Source of the DNA: Sphingobium psychrophilum
GTDB lineage: Bacteria; Pseudomonadota; Alphaproteobacteria; Sphingomonadales; Sphingomonadaceae
Assembly (NCBI RefSeq): GCF_012927105.1
Contig: NZ_JABBFV010000006.1
Coordinates: forward strand, 124,001-188,000
Length of the DNA stretch: 64,000 bases
Direction: 5' to 3'
Shown here: positions 35,139 to 42,665 of the stretch, one piece after another
Layout: every line of letters starts with the position of its first letter
Position numbering within the stretch: the first letter of the stretch is position 1
The notes under the pieces: generated by a model
The model's input: the letters and a program-made list of their open reading frames with translations, nothing else
What the model was told of the DNA's origin: nothing
The model's database searches: none
Made by a program: the position numbers and the translations under genes

Positions 35139-36008
35139 TTACTTGGCCGCCTTGGCAATCGGTAGCCGCGACAGATTGTCCGCCGCCGCCTTGCCGGACG
35201 AGCTGTCCGGGGCCAGCTTCACCGCCCGTGCCCAGGCCGCCCGCGCAATATCCTCGTGATCGGTCAGGACGGCGATATTGCCCTCCTCCAGCGCGACCGA
35301 GGCGTCATCGGGCGACAATTGCACCGCCCGCGCGATATGCGCCTGCGCCAGGCTCATCTCGCCCGACCGCCGCGCCAGCGTGGCCGACAACAGCCAGCCT
35401 AGCGGGTCTTTGGGCGCTTGCGCCAGCGCGACGTCCAGCGAATCGCGCGCCGCATCCGGCTCGTTCAGCGCCACCAGCGCCCGCGCCCGGTCCAGATGGA
35501 CCTCGCCCTTTTCCAGCCCGTCGGGCAATCCACGAGCCAGCGCCGCGTCGAAATCGCCCCGCGCCTTGGGCAGGTCGCCGCTGGCCATCGCGGCGTTGCC
35601 CGCCTGCGCCCATAGCCGCGCCGCCTCCACCATCTCGCCGCTGCGCTCGGCCTCCTCGGCCGCCTGCTCGAACGCGACGATCGCCGGCGTCCAGCGCTCG
35701 GCGCGCGCATAGGCAAAGCCCATACAGTGGCGCGCATAAAAGCTGCCCCCCTCGATCCGCCATTTCTGGGCGAAGGCGATTCCGGCATCGGGCGATTCGA
35801 TCGCCTGGTCCAGGCATGCCTGAAACGGCGCGGCAAATTTGGCGGGGATGGACACCTTGCCGTCCTCGCGCGCCGGGGCCGCCGCCGCAGGATTCGCCGC
35901 CGCTGCCGCAGCGGCGCGCTCTTCCTGTTTTTCCCTCCGGCTGCGATTCATCACCGCCTCGGTTTCGGGGGAATAGGCCTGGAGCAGGAGTGGCAGGAGG
36001 AAATGCAT
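35139..36008 (-). CDS. Tetratricopeptide-repeat protein
   Basis: A 289-residue protein with several degenerate TPR units from about residue 90 onward, such as AERWTPAIVAFEQAAEEAERSGEMVEAARLWAQAGNAAMASGDLPKARGDFDAAL and later KDPLGWLLSATLARRSGEMSLAQAHIARAVQLSPDDASVALEEGNIAVL. The N-terminus (MHFLLPLLLQAYSPETEAVMNRSRREKQEERAAAA) has a short hydrophobic start and a charged Ala-rich tract. It probably mediates protein contacts, possibly in the periplasm. Its ATG shares one base with the stop of the upstream hydrolase gene (TAATG). Confidence 0.78.
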   Translation of the reverse strand: MHFLLPLLLQAYSPETEAVMNRSRREKQEERAAAAAAANPAAAAPAREDGKVSIPAKFAAPFQACLDQAIESPDAGIAFAQKWRIEGGSFYARHCMGFAYARAERWTPAIVAFEQAAEEAERSGEMVEAARLWAQAGNAAMASGDLPKARGDFDAALARGLPDGLEKGEVHLDRARALVALNEPDAARDSLDVALAQAPKDPLGWLLSATLARRSGEMSLAQAHIARAVQLSPDDASVALEEGNIAVLTDHEDIARAAWARAVKLAPDSSSGKAAADNLSRLPIAKAAK

Positions 36009-36784
36009 TAGAGTGTGTCCACGGTTTGGGCCAACAGGCTGGAGACGGTGCGGATCAACAGGGCGATGTCGCCGTCGCGGGAAAGACGATGGTCGCCGTC
36101 CTTAATCAGCAGCGTCTGCACATCGGATGAACGCACCAGCCCGGCCGTTTTGACCGCCACATACCAGGGCACGTCGCGGTCCTGCTGGCCGTGGAGTAGC
36201 CGCACCGGACAATCGATCGCGATTTCGCCCTCCAGCAGCCGCAACGCCTGTCCCGACTGCCAGAAGGCCAGCGTCGTCACATAGGGGGCTTCGCTATAGG
36301 CCGACGGCTCCTCGATCCGCCCCTCGGTCGCCAGCAGCGCTTTGTCCGCATCGGTGAAGCCCCATTCGGTAAAGTCGGGCGCAGCGGCGATGCCGACTAG
36401 TCCCACAACCCGATCGGGCCGGGCCAGCGCCACCAGCAGCGCCAGCCAGCCGCCCATGGATGATCCGACCAGCACCACCGGCCCCTCGACCAGCGCGTCC
36501 AGCAGCAGCAGCACATCGTCGCGCCAACGCGCGAGCGTCCCGTCCGCAAACCGCCCCTCGCTGGCGCCGCAACCGGCATAATCCAGCCGCAGCATCGCGC
36601 GGCCCTGCTCTGCGGCCCACCGCTCCAGCGCAACCGCCTTGCCGCCCTCCATGTCGGACATGTAACCGGGCAGGAAGACGATCGTCGGTCCGATGCCGGC
36701 CTGCTGCCGATAGGCCAGACGCAGCCCGTCGGGCCGGGCGAACAGCGCGGGCGGGGCGGCAGGAATATCGTTCACGGTCAGCAT
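36008..36784 (-). CDS. Alpha/beta-fold hydrolase
   Basis: A 258-residue serine hydrolase. The nucleophile elbow VLVGSSMGGWLALL places Ser109. The acid is probably in LLHGQQDRDVPW and the His in DGDHRLSRDGD, completing the triad. The oxyanion region FLPGYMSDMEGGKAVALERWAAEQG and LRLDYAGCGASEG resemble the bacterial BAAT/DLH-like esterase group. The substrate is unknown. It is coupled to the TPR gene by TAATG. Confidence 0.83.
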   Translation of the reverse strand: MLTVNDIPAAPPALFARPDGLRLAYRQQAGIGPTIVFLPGYMSDMEGGKAVALERWAAEQGRAMLRLDYAGCGASEGRFADGTLARWRDDVLLLLDALVEGPVVLVGSSMGGWLALLVALARPDRVVGLVGIAAAPDFTEWGFTDADKALLATEGRIEEPSAYSEAPYVTTLAFWQSGQALRLLEGEIAIDCPVRLLHGQQDRDVPWYVAVKTAGLVRSSDVQTLLIKDGDHRLSRDGDIALLIRTVSSLLAQTVDTL

Positions 36785-36906
36785 CCTTCATGATCTTGCG
36801 ATGACGATGCCGCCTTAGACCGGCTTTTTGCTATGGCGAGAAAAATATTGGAGACAATGCGTTGACAGCTTTGGGGGACCCGGTTAGAGGCGCCCTCCTA
36901 CCCCGT

Positions 36907-36993
36907 GCCCAGATGGCGGAATTGGTAGACGCACCAGCTTCAGGTGCTGGCGATCGCAAGGTCGTGGAGGTTCGAGTCCTCTTCTGGGCACCA
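36907..36993 (+). tRNA. tRNA-Leu (anticodon CAG)
   Basis: An 87-base leucine tRNA with encoded CCA. The acceptor GCCCAGA pairs with TCTGGGC, the D-arm includes GGAATTGGTAGAC, and the anticodon stem CCAGC/GCTGG surrounds TTCAGGT, giving anticodon CAG. The long variable arm GGCGATCGCAAGGTCGT is typical of Leu, and the T-arm contains GGTTCGAGTCC. Its 3' half is a classic integration target; a decayed integrase begins 175 bases downstream. Confidence 0.96.
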
Positions 36994-36995
36994 GA

Positions 36996-37023
36996 GACCT
37001 TTCCGGCGACGTCCGGGAAGGTC
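36996..37023 (+). terminator. Hairpin after tRNA-Leu
   Basis: GACCTTTCCGG pairs with CCGGGAAGGTC with one wobble pair around a six-base loop, two bases after the tRNA CCA. No other feature is seen before the integrase start at 37168 except short T-runs further on. Confidence 0.5.
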
Positions 37024-37167
37024 CAGCAAGCAGCTGGTTTTACAGCATTTTTTCAGTGAAAATCGCCAAATGAAATCCGGGCTCATCCACCCGAATCCAT
37101 CGACAGCACCATCAGAATGGTGGTGTTTTTGATGGTGCCGGAGAGCCCCTTTGGAGCTGGCACCATC

Positions 37168-37920
37168 ATGGCACTGAATCATATCCAGATCACCAACGCC
37201 AAACCCCGGGACAAGGCCTATAAGCTGGCCGACGCCGATGGGCTGTATCTTGCCGTCCAGACGAACGGTACGAAACTCTGGCGCATGAACTACCGGTACC
37301 TCGGTCGACAGAAGACGCTCTATTTCGGCGCCTGGCCCGAGGTAGGGATAGCTATGGCGCGCCAGCAGCGCGCCGCAGCAAGGGAGCAGATCGCTGCCGG
37401 GCTCGACCCCGCCGCCGAGAAGCGGAGCGACACACTCGCGCGCAAGGTGGCCGCGGACAACACGTTCAAGACGATCGCCGAAGAATGGGTGGCGAAGAAT
37501 GAGCTAGAGGGCGCGCGCCGATCAAGCTCGACAAGATTCGCTGGATCCTTGGCATGGCCTATCCCATGATCGGCAGCTTTCCTGTCTCGAAGATATCGCC
37601 GCAGGAAGTCCTGGCCGTCCTGCGCAAGGTGGAGGCGACCGGCCGCTACGAAAGTGCACGCCGGATGCGCAGCGTGCTCAGTCGGGTTTTTCGCTATGCG
37701 ATCGCGACCGCTCGGGCGGATCGCGATGTCGCGGCCGACCTGCGTGGCGCGCTCATCACCCCGAAGGTCCGGCATCTCGCCGCGATCACGACGCCCAGAG
37801 AGGCTGGCGCGCTCCTGCGCGCAATCGACGGTTACACAGGTCACGAAATCACGGCGATCGCTCTGCAGCTCTCACCCCACCTTCGTCCGGCCGGGAGCAG
37901 ATTTGAGTGAAGAAGCTGTG
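37168..37920 (+). pseudogene. Truncated, frameshifted tyrosine integrase (P4/DUF4102 type)
   Basis: The N-terminal DUF4102 domain is intact in sequence: MALNHIQITNAKPRDKAYKL, ADGLYLAVQTNGTKLWRMNYRY, LYFGAWPEVGIAMARQQ. Two breaks follow. One missing base in GGCGCGCGCC (about 37510-37520) shifts the frame into KIRWILGMAYPMIG..., the core-binding domain. One extra C in the C4 run near 37874 shifts it again at the first catalytic box (TFVRPG). Homology then ends and the catalytic Arg-His-Arg-Tyr domain is missing. It is therefore a dead integrase at the tRNA-Leu boundary, immediately before the ars operon. Confidence 0.82.
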
Positions 37921-37961
37921 GTGCTTGCGATCGGCACAACATGTGGATTGCCCAGATCAAA

Positions 37962-37985
37962 ATATATCGATATATCCAGATATAT
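37962..37985 (+). promoter_or_regulatory. ArsR operator candidate
   Basis: The perfect palindrome ATATATCGATATAT (37962-37975) and a second ATATATCCAGATATAT repeat (37970-37985) overlap each other and the arsR start codon. They are very AT-rich in a GC-rich region. ArsR-family repressors bind similar AT-rich dyads over their own promoters. Autoregulation of the arsenic operon is the expected role. Confidence 0.6.
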
Positions 37986-38316
37986 GAAAACTGAATCGGC
38001 CGTCACCACCTTGTCGGGCCTTGCGCAGGAAACCCGCCTGCAAACCTTCCGCTTGCTCGTCCAGCATGAGCCTGATGGCATGGCGGCTGGTGATATCGCG
38101 CGCGCGATGGGCGTGCCGCAGAACACGATGTCCACGCATCTGGCGATCCTCGCCCGCGAGGGGTTGGTAATGTCGGAACGGCGGAGCCGGTCGATGATCT
38201 ACCGCGCGAACCTCGATCGGCTGCGCGACCTCACGCTGTTCCTGCTGAAGGATTGCTGCGGTGGCCGCGCCGACGTGTGCCGCCCGCTGATCGCAGAACT
38301 CACCCCCTGTTGCTGA
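37984..38316 (+). CDS. arsR: ArsR-family arsenic-responsive repressor
   Basis: A 110-residue winged-helix protein: TTLSGLAQETRLQTFRLLVQ, GMAAGDIARAMGVPQNTMSTHLAILAREGLVMSERRSRSMIYRANLD is the DNA-binding part. It has no ELCVCDL metal site in the recognition helix. Instead cysteines cluster at the C-terminus: C91, C92, C99, C109 and C110 (KDCCGGRADVC...PCC), as in the Acidithiobacillus type of ArsR. The ATG at 37984 lies inside the operator repeats and has no clear ribosome site, so a very short leader or a different start is possible. Confidence 0.9.
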   Translation: MKTESAVTTLSGLAQETRLQTFRLLVQHEPDGMAAGDIARAMGVPQNTMSTHLAILAREGLVMSERRSRSMIYRANLDRLRDLTLFLLKDCCGGRADVCRPLIAELTPCC

Positions 38317-38326
38317 AGATTCATCC

Positions 38327-38749
38327 ATGGATATCCTGATCTACCACAACCCGGAATGCGGTACGTCGCGCAACACGCTCGCGATGATCCGCAACACAGG
38401 GATCGAACCGCACGTGATCGAATATCTCAAGACGCCTCTGGCGCGGCCCTTGCTCGTCCAGCTTATCGAACGGGCAGGCATGACCGCCCGCGAACTGTTG
38501 CGCGAGAAGGGCACACCCTATGCCGATCTTGGGCTTGGTGACCTTAGTCTCACCGACGACCAGCTTGTGGATGCGATGATGGCGCATCCCGTGCTGATCA
38601 ATCGTCCGCTCGTGGTGTCGCCGTTGGGCGTGAAGCTTTGCCGTCCTTCCGAGATGGTGCTGGAAATCCTGCCCGATGCGGCGATGGGTGAGTTCACCAA
38701 GGAAGATGGCGAGCGCGTGCTGGACGAGAAGGGCAAGCGTGTCTCGTAA
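38327..38749 (+). CDS. arsC: Arsenate reductase (glutaredoxin type)
   Basis: A 140-residue enzyme reducing arsenate to arsenite with glutathione/glutaredoxin. The catalytic Cys11 is in [17 protein letters not shown]; the arginines expected to hold arsenate are in LINRPLVV and around. It ends [14 protein letters not shown], overlapping the GTG start of acr3 by 11 bases. The gene order arsR-arsC-acr3 is typical. Confidence 0.94.
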   Translation: MDILIYHNPECGTSRNTLAMIRNTGIEPHVIEYLKTPLARPLLVQLIERAGMTARELLREKGTPYADLGLGDLSLTDDQLVDAMMAHPVLINRPLVVSPLGVKLCRPSEMVLEILPDAAMGEFTKEDGERVLDEKGKRVS

Positions 38750-39797
38750 GCCCGAGCGGCTGTCTTTTCTGGATCGCCATCTCACGCTATGGATATTCGC
38801 CGCGATGGCGCTTGGCATCGCGCTTGGCACCGTCTTCACCGGCCTACCCGCCGTCCTCAACCGTGCCTCGATCGGCACGACCAACCTCCCGATCGCCATC
38901 GGCCTGATCCTCATGATGTATCCGCCGCTCGCGCGCGTTCGGTATGAGGCGCTTCCCCTCGTTTTTGCGGACAAGCGAGTTCTCGCTTTGTCGCTGGTGC
39001 AGAACTGGATCATCGGTCCCGCGCTCATGTTTGTTCTGGCGGTGGCGTTCCTGCGCGATCAGCCTGAATATATGACTGGCGTCATCCTTATCGGCCTTGC
39101 CCGGTGCATCGCCATGGTTCTCGTCTGGAACCAGCTTGCACGAGGGGACAATCAGTATGTGGCGGGGCTGGTGGCGTTCAACTCCCTCTTCCAAATCCTG
39201 TTTTTCTCCACCTACGCATGGTTGTTTCTTACCGTGCTGCCGCCGCTGCTGGGCCTTCAAGGCAATGTGGTGGAGGTGAGCTTCTGGACCATCGCGGAAG
39301 CGGTTTTGATCTACCTCGGCGTCCCGTTCGCAGCGGGATTTTTGACCCGTCGCGTGCTCACCAAGCGGCGTGGCCACGAATGGTATGACACGCGCTTCAT
39401 TCCCACCATCGGGCCGATCACGCTGTTGGCGTTGCTTTTCACGATCGTCGCGATGTTTAGCCTCAAGGGCGCGGAAGTGTTGGCGCTGCCAACCGATGCG
39501 GTACGGATCGCGATCCCGCTCACGATCTACTTCGTGGTGCAGTTTGTGATCAGCTTTGCGATGGGTAAGCTGATCGACGCAGACTATCCGCGCACCACCG
39601 CCATCGCCTTCACCGCATCCGGCAACAACTTCGAACTGGCGATCGCGGTATCCATCGCCGCCTTCGGGCTGGCGTCACCCGTGGCATTCGCCGCCGTCAT
39701 CGGCCCGCTGGTGGAGGTGCCGGTGCTTATCTGTTTGGTCCATGTCGCCTTGAACCTTGGACGGCGTTGGTTTCCAAAACCGGAAGCGCTCACATGA
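38739..39797 (+). CDS. acr3: Arsenite efflux permease Acr3
   Basis: A 352-residue membrane protein with about ten helices that exports arsenite. Conserved segments include [41 protein letters not shown], and [22 protein letters not shown], with the essential Cys, and later [25 protein letters not shown]. The start is GTG at 38739 with AGAAGGG upstream, inside the end of arsC. Its stop overlaps the start of arsN2. It belongs to the Acr3, not the E. coli ArsB, family. Confidence 0.94.
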   Translation: MSRKPERLSFLDRHLTLWIFAAMALGIALGTVFTGLPAVLNRASIGTTNLPIAIGLILMMYPPLARVRYEALPLVFADKRVLALSLVQNWIIGPALMFVLAVAFLRDQPEYMTGVILIGLARCIAMVLVWNQLARGDNQYVAGLVAFNSLFQILFFSTYAWLFLTVLPPLLGLQGNVVEVSFWTIAEAVLIYLGVPFAAGFLTRRVLTKRRGHEWYDTRFIPTIGPITLLALLFTIVAMFSLKGAEVLALPTDAVRIAIPLTIYFVVQFVISFAMGKLIDADYPRTTAIAFTASGNNFELAIAVSIAAFGLASPVAFAAVIGPLVEVPVLICLVHVALNLGRRWFPKPEALT

Positions 39798-40219
39798 TCA
39801 CCGCCATTCCGGTTATTGACGCCCTCACGGAAGCTTTGAGTGCTGCCAACCTCCCGATCGGCGACCTCGCCGAGCCCGGACGCAGCTTCTACCAAATGGG
39901 GGACGATGATGGCGGGACCATCGGCTTCGGCGGATTGGAGGGCGAGGGCGCGCACCGTCTGATGCGCTCGCTGGTGCTGCTGCCGCATCGTCGCGGCAGC
40001 GGTTACGGGCAAGCCCTGGTCGCCATGTTGGAGGATCGCGCCCGCATGGAAGGCGTTGCGCACCTGCACCTTCTGACCACCACCGCTGCGGCGTTCTTCG
40101 CCGCCCAAGGATATCAGACTGCAGATCGCGCCTCCGCGCCCGCCAGTATAGCAGCATCGCAGGAGTTCACCTCCCTGTGCCCCGCAAGCGCCAGCTACAT
40201 GACCAGGGCCATAGCATGA
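39794..40219 (+). CDS. arsN2: ArsN2-type GNAT acetyltransferase
   Basis: A 141-residue GNAT-fold protein. [25 protein letters not shown] and [53 protein letters not shown] include the acetyl-CoA loop [23 protein letters not shown] follows. ArsN2 is commonly found in ars operons; its substrate in arsenic resistance is not well settled. It begins within the acr3 stop (ATGA) and ends within the arsH start (ATGA). Confidence 0.85.
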   Translation: MITAIPVIDALTEALSAANLPIGDLAEPGRSFYQMGDDDGGTIGFGGLEGEGAHRLMRSLVLLPHRRGSGYGQALVAMLEDRARMEGVAHLHLLTTTAAAFFAAQGYQTADRASAPASIAASQEFTSLCPASASYMTRAIA

Positions 40220-40963
40220 CTCGACTGCGTGAGCTTACCAACCCGGATCATCTTCCCGCGCTGGACGAGCGCTACATTCTCCGCCGTCCCGCGCTTGGCC
40301 TTGGCGACCTTGATCCACCGCCACGCATCCTGCTTCTCTACGGCTCGCTGCGCGATCGATCCTATTCCCGGCTCTGCGTAGAGGAAGCCGCAAGATTGCT
40401 GCGATTCTTCGGTGCCGAAACCCGCATATTTGATCCATCTGACCTTCCTCTCCCCGATCAGGTGAAGGGCGACGATCATCCTGCCGTCCATGCGCTACGC
40501 GAGCATTCGCTTTGGTCGGAAGGGCATGTGTGGTGCAGCCCGGAGAGACATGGGCAGCTGACCGGCATCATGAAAGCGCAAGTAGATCATCTGCCGCTAT
40601 CGATGGGCGGGATGCGCCCGACGCAGGGCCGCACGCTCGCGGTGATGCAGGTGTCTGCGGGATCGCAGTCGTTCAACAGCGTGAACACGCTGCGTGTGCT
40701 TGGCCGATGGATGCGCATGTTCACCATCCCCAATCAGTCGAGTGTGGCAAAGGCATTTAACGAGTTTGACGATGCGGGGCGCATGAAAGCCGTCCAGCTA
40801 TTATGACCGGATTGTGGATGTGATGGAGGAGCTTGTGCGCATGACCGTGCTGCTTCGTCCGCATGTCGATCAACTCGTGGATCGCTACTCCGAACGAAAG
40901 GAGGCGGGGGTGCCCGTCGATCCAACCACTGACCTGTCGAGCATTGCGACCGTCACACAATAG
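40216..40963 (+). pseudogene. arsH: arsH, frameshifted near the 3' end
   Basis: ArsH is an NADPH-dependent flavin oxidoreductase of arsenic operons that can oxidise organoarsenicals. The first 190 residues are typical ([16 protein letters not shown], then [33 protein letters not shown] and [29 protein letters not shown]). The frame then breaks at an AAA run, 40785-40787. Dropping one A continues as [19 protein letters not shown] to a stop at 40963, giving the normal length. As written, the protein ends early at 40806 with VQLL. Either inactivated or sequence error. Confidence 0.82.
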
Positions 40964-41221
40964 ATCGGACGGGACGCTTTATGGCGCAACGCGATCTGGA
41001 AGCGCCGCGGCGCGTAGTGAGGACGGTTTTTTGGGATATCCTGGCCTAATCAGAACGACAGAGCCGCTGTAAAATAAGACTTTTTCCGATCTGGCTGTCG
41101 TGGCGTTCATCCGCGCATCCGCACCGCATGACTTCGCCTGATCGACAAGTTCGATTGGCTTGGCCGCAACTTTGGTTTATGGCCGCCGCCGAAGGGCCGG
41201 CTTGCCGGGCCTTCGATGATC
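40964..41221. other. Gap between ars operon and B12 cluster
   Basis: No supported gene. There is an imperfect CGAAGGGCCGG/CCGGGCCTTCG hairpin near 41190-41215, just before the riboswitch. This gap would be the right place for an island boundary, but I found no copy of the tRNA-Leu 3' end in it. Confidence 0.4.
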
Positions 41222-41428
41222 GCGCCGGTGCCCCGCAAGGGGCTTAATCGGGAATGTGGTGCGGGCGTTTCGCCCAAATCCACGGCTGTCCCTGCAACTG
41301 TAAGCGGATAGCGCGATGCACAGGCGTCCTTGTCATCAGGGACGCAGCCACTGGAACCCCGCCTGACCGGCGGACCGGGAAGGCGTGCATCAAGCTGTGA
41401 CCCGTGAGCCAGGAGACCTGCCGGCGCA
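41222..41428 (+). ncRNA. Cobalamin (AdoCbl) riboswitch
   Basis: A full-length B12-sensing leader. Conserved blocks appear in order: GGTGCC, GGGAA after the first hairpin, CCTGCAACTGTAAGCGG, GCCACTGG, GGGAAGGCG, and the B12-box AGCCAGGAGACCTGCC (41407-41422). It stands 190 bases before cobW, the first gene of the cob cluster. High adenosylcobalamin would be expected to switch off the operon, by blocking translation or terminating transcription. No clear terminator hairpin is seen. Confidence 0.93.
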
Positions 41429-41618
41429 CTGGTCGCTCTTGCCTTGGTCCAGGGGATGGTCATGGCACGGTAATTCTCCGTCTGAGCGACGAACTGTGCG
41501 GCTGGGGCCGCATCGGTGCGTGGTAACGGGTGCATTGGTGCGCCCGCCCGTTGTCGCGCATCGACCGGCCATGCGCCGGCAAGCCCCGCCTTTCGTCGTT
41601 CGGCGTGCGGGGATGTTC
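41429..41618 (+). other. Riboswitch expression platform and leader of cobW
   Basis: A 190-base leader between the riboswitch and the cobW start. It contains a five-codon open frame at 41456-41473 behind AGGGG, whose significance is unclear. The GGGG ribosome site of cobW is at about 41609-41612. No other feature is visible. Confidence 0.35.
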
Positions 41619-42656
41619 ATGTCCGATCTTACCAAGGTGCCCGTCACCATCGTCACCGGCTTTCTGGGCGCGGGGAAAACCACGCTGATCAGCCACCTGA
41701 TCCGCAATGCCGGGGGTCGTCGGCTGGCGGTGGTGGTCAATGAATTCGGGACGCTGGGCGTGGATGGGGATATCCTTGCATCCTGCGCCATCCCCGATTG
41801 CCCGGCTGAAAACATCGTGGAGCTGGCCAATGGCTGCATCTGCTGCACCGTCGCCGACGACTTCATCCCCACGGTGGAACGGCTGCTCGCGCTCGATCCG
41901 CGCCCCGACCATATCCTGATCGAAACGTCGGGGCTGGCGCTGCCTAAGCCGTTGCTGAAGGCGTTCGACTGGCCCGCGATCCGCAGCCGCATCACCGTCG
42001 ATGGCGTACTGGCCCTTGCCGATGCGGAAGCGGTGGCGTCAGGCCGGTTCGCGCCCGATCTTGCCGCGCTCGCCGCGCAGCGCGCCGCCGATCCCGGCAT
42101 CGATCATGAAACCCCACTGTCGGAACTGTTCGAGGATCAGTTGGCCTGCGCGGACATGGTGCTGCTGACCAAGGGCGATCTGGCCGGGCCAGATGGCGTC
42201 GTCGCGGCCCGCGCTGTCATCGCGGCGGAAGCGCCCCGCCCGGTGCCGGTGATCGAACTGGTCGACGGCGTGGTCGATCCGCGCCTGATCCTGGGGTTGG
42301 ACGCGGCCGCGGAAGACGACATCGCCGCCCGTCCGTCGCACCATGATGGCGAGGACGATCATGAACATGACGATTTCGACAGCATTGTGGTCCCGCTGGA
42401 CGAAATCGCCGATCCGGCCGATCTGGTCGCGCGCATCGAACTGCTGGCCCGTGACCACCGCATATTGCGGGTGAAAGGCTATGCGGCGGTGACGGGCAAG
42501 CCGATGCGGTTGCTGGTCCAGGCGGTCGGTGCGCGGGTGCGCCATCATTATGACCGCCCATGGCGGCCTGGCGAGCCGCGAGTCACCACGCTGGTCGTCA
42601 TTGCCGAACGGGCCGATATCGATCCACCAACCATCCGGGCGGTACTGCTGGGCTGA
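41619..42656 (+). CDS. cobW: CobW/G3E-family GTPase
   Basis: A 345-residue metal-chaperone-type GTPase. Walker A GFLGAGKT at 14-21, the metal-binding CICC at 73-76 in NGCICCTVADDF, and a Asp/His-rich stretch HHDGEDDHEHDDFD are all present, with a CobW_C domain at the end. CobW is thought to deliver cobalt to cobaltochelatase CobN. It is the first gene after the riboswitch and lies nine bases before cobN. Confidence 0.92.
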   Translation: MSDLTKVPVTIVTGFLGAGKTTLISHLIRNAGGRRLAVVVNEFGTLGVDGDILASCAIPDCPAENIVELANGCICCTVADDFIPTVERLLALDPRPDHILIETSGLALPKPLLKAFDWPAIRSRITVDGVLALADAEAVASGRFAPDLAALAAQRAADPGIDHETPLSELFEDQLACADMVLLTKGDLAGPDGVVAARAVIAAEAPRPVPVIELVDGVVDPRLILGLDAAAEDDIAARPSHHDGEDDHEHDDFDSIVVPLDEIADPADLVARIELLARDHRILRVKGYAAVTGKPMRLLVQAVGARVRHHYDRPWRPGEPRVTTLVVIAERADIDPPTIRAVLLG

Positions 42657-42665
42657 GCCGGCGCG

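Noticed and set aside
40964..41221. Right-hand attachment repeat of the tRNA-Leu island
   Set aside because: I looked for a copy of the T-arm/acceptor end (GGTTCGAGTCC...CTGGGCACCA) here and in nearby gaps and found none.
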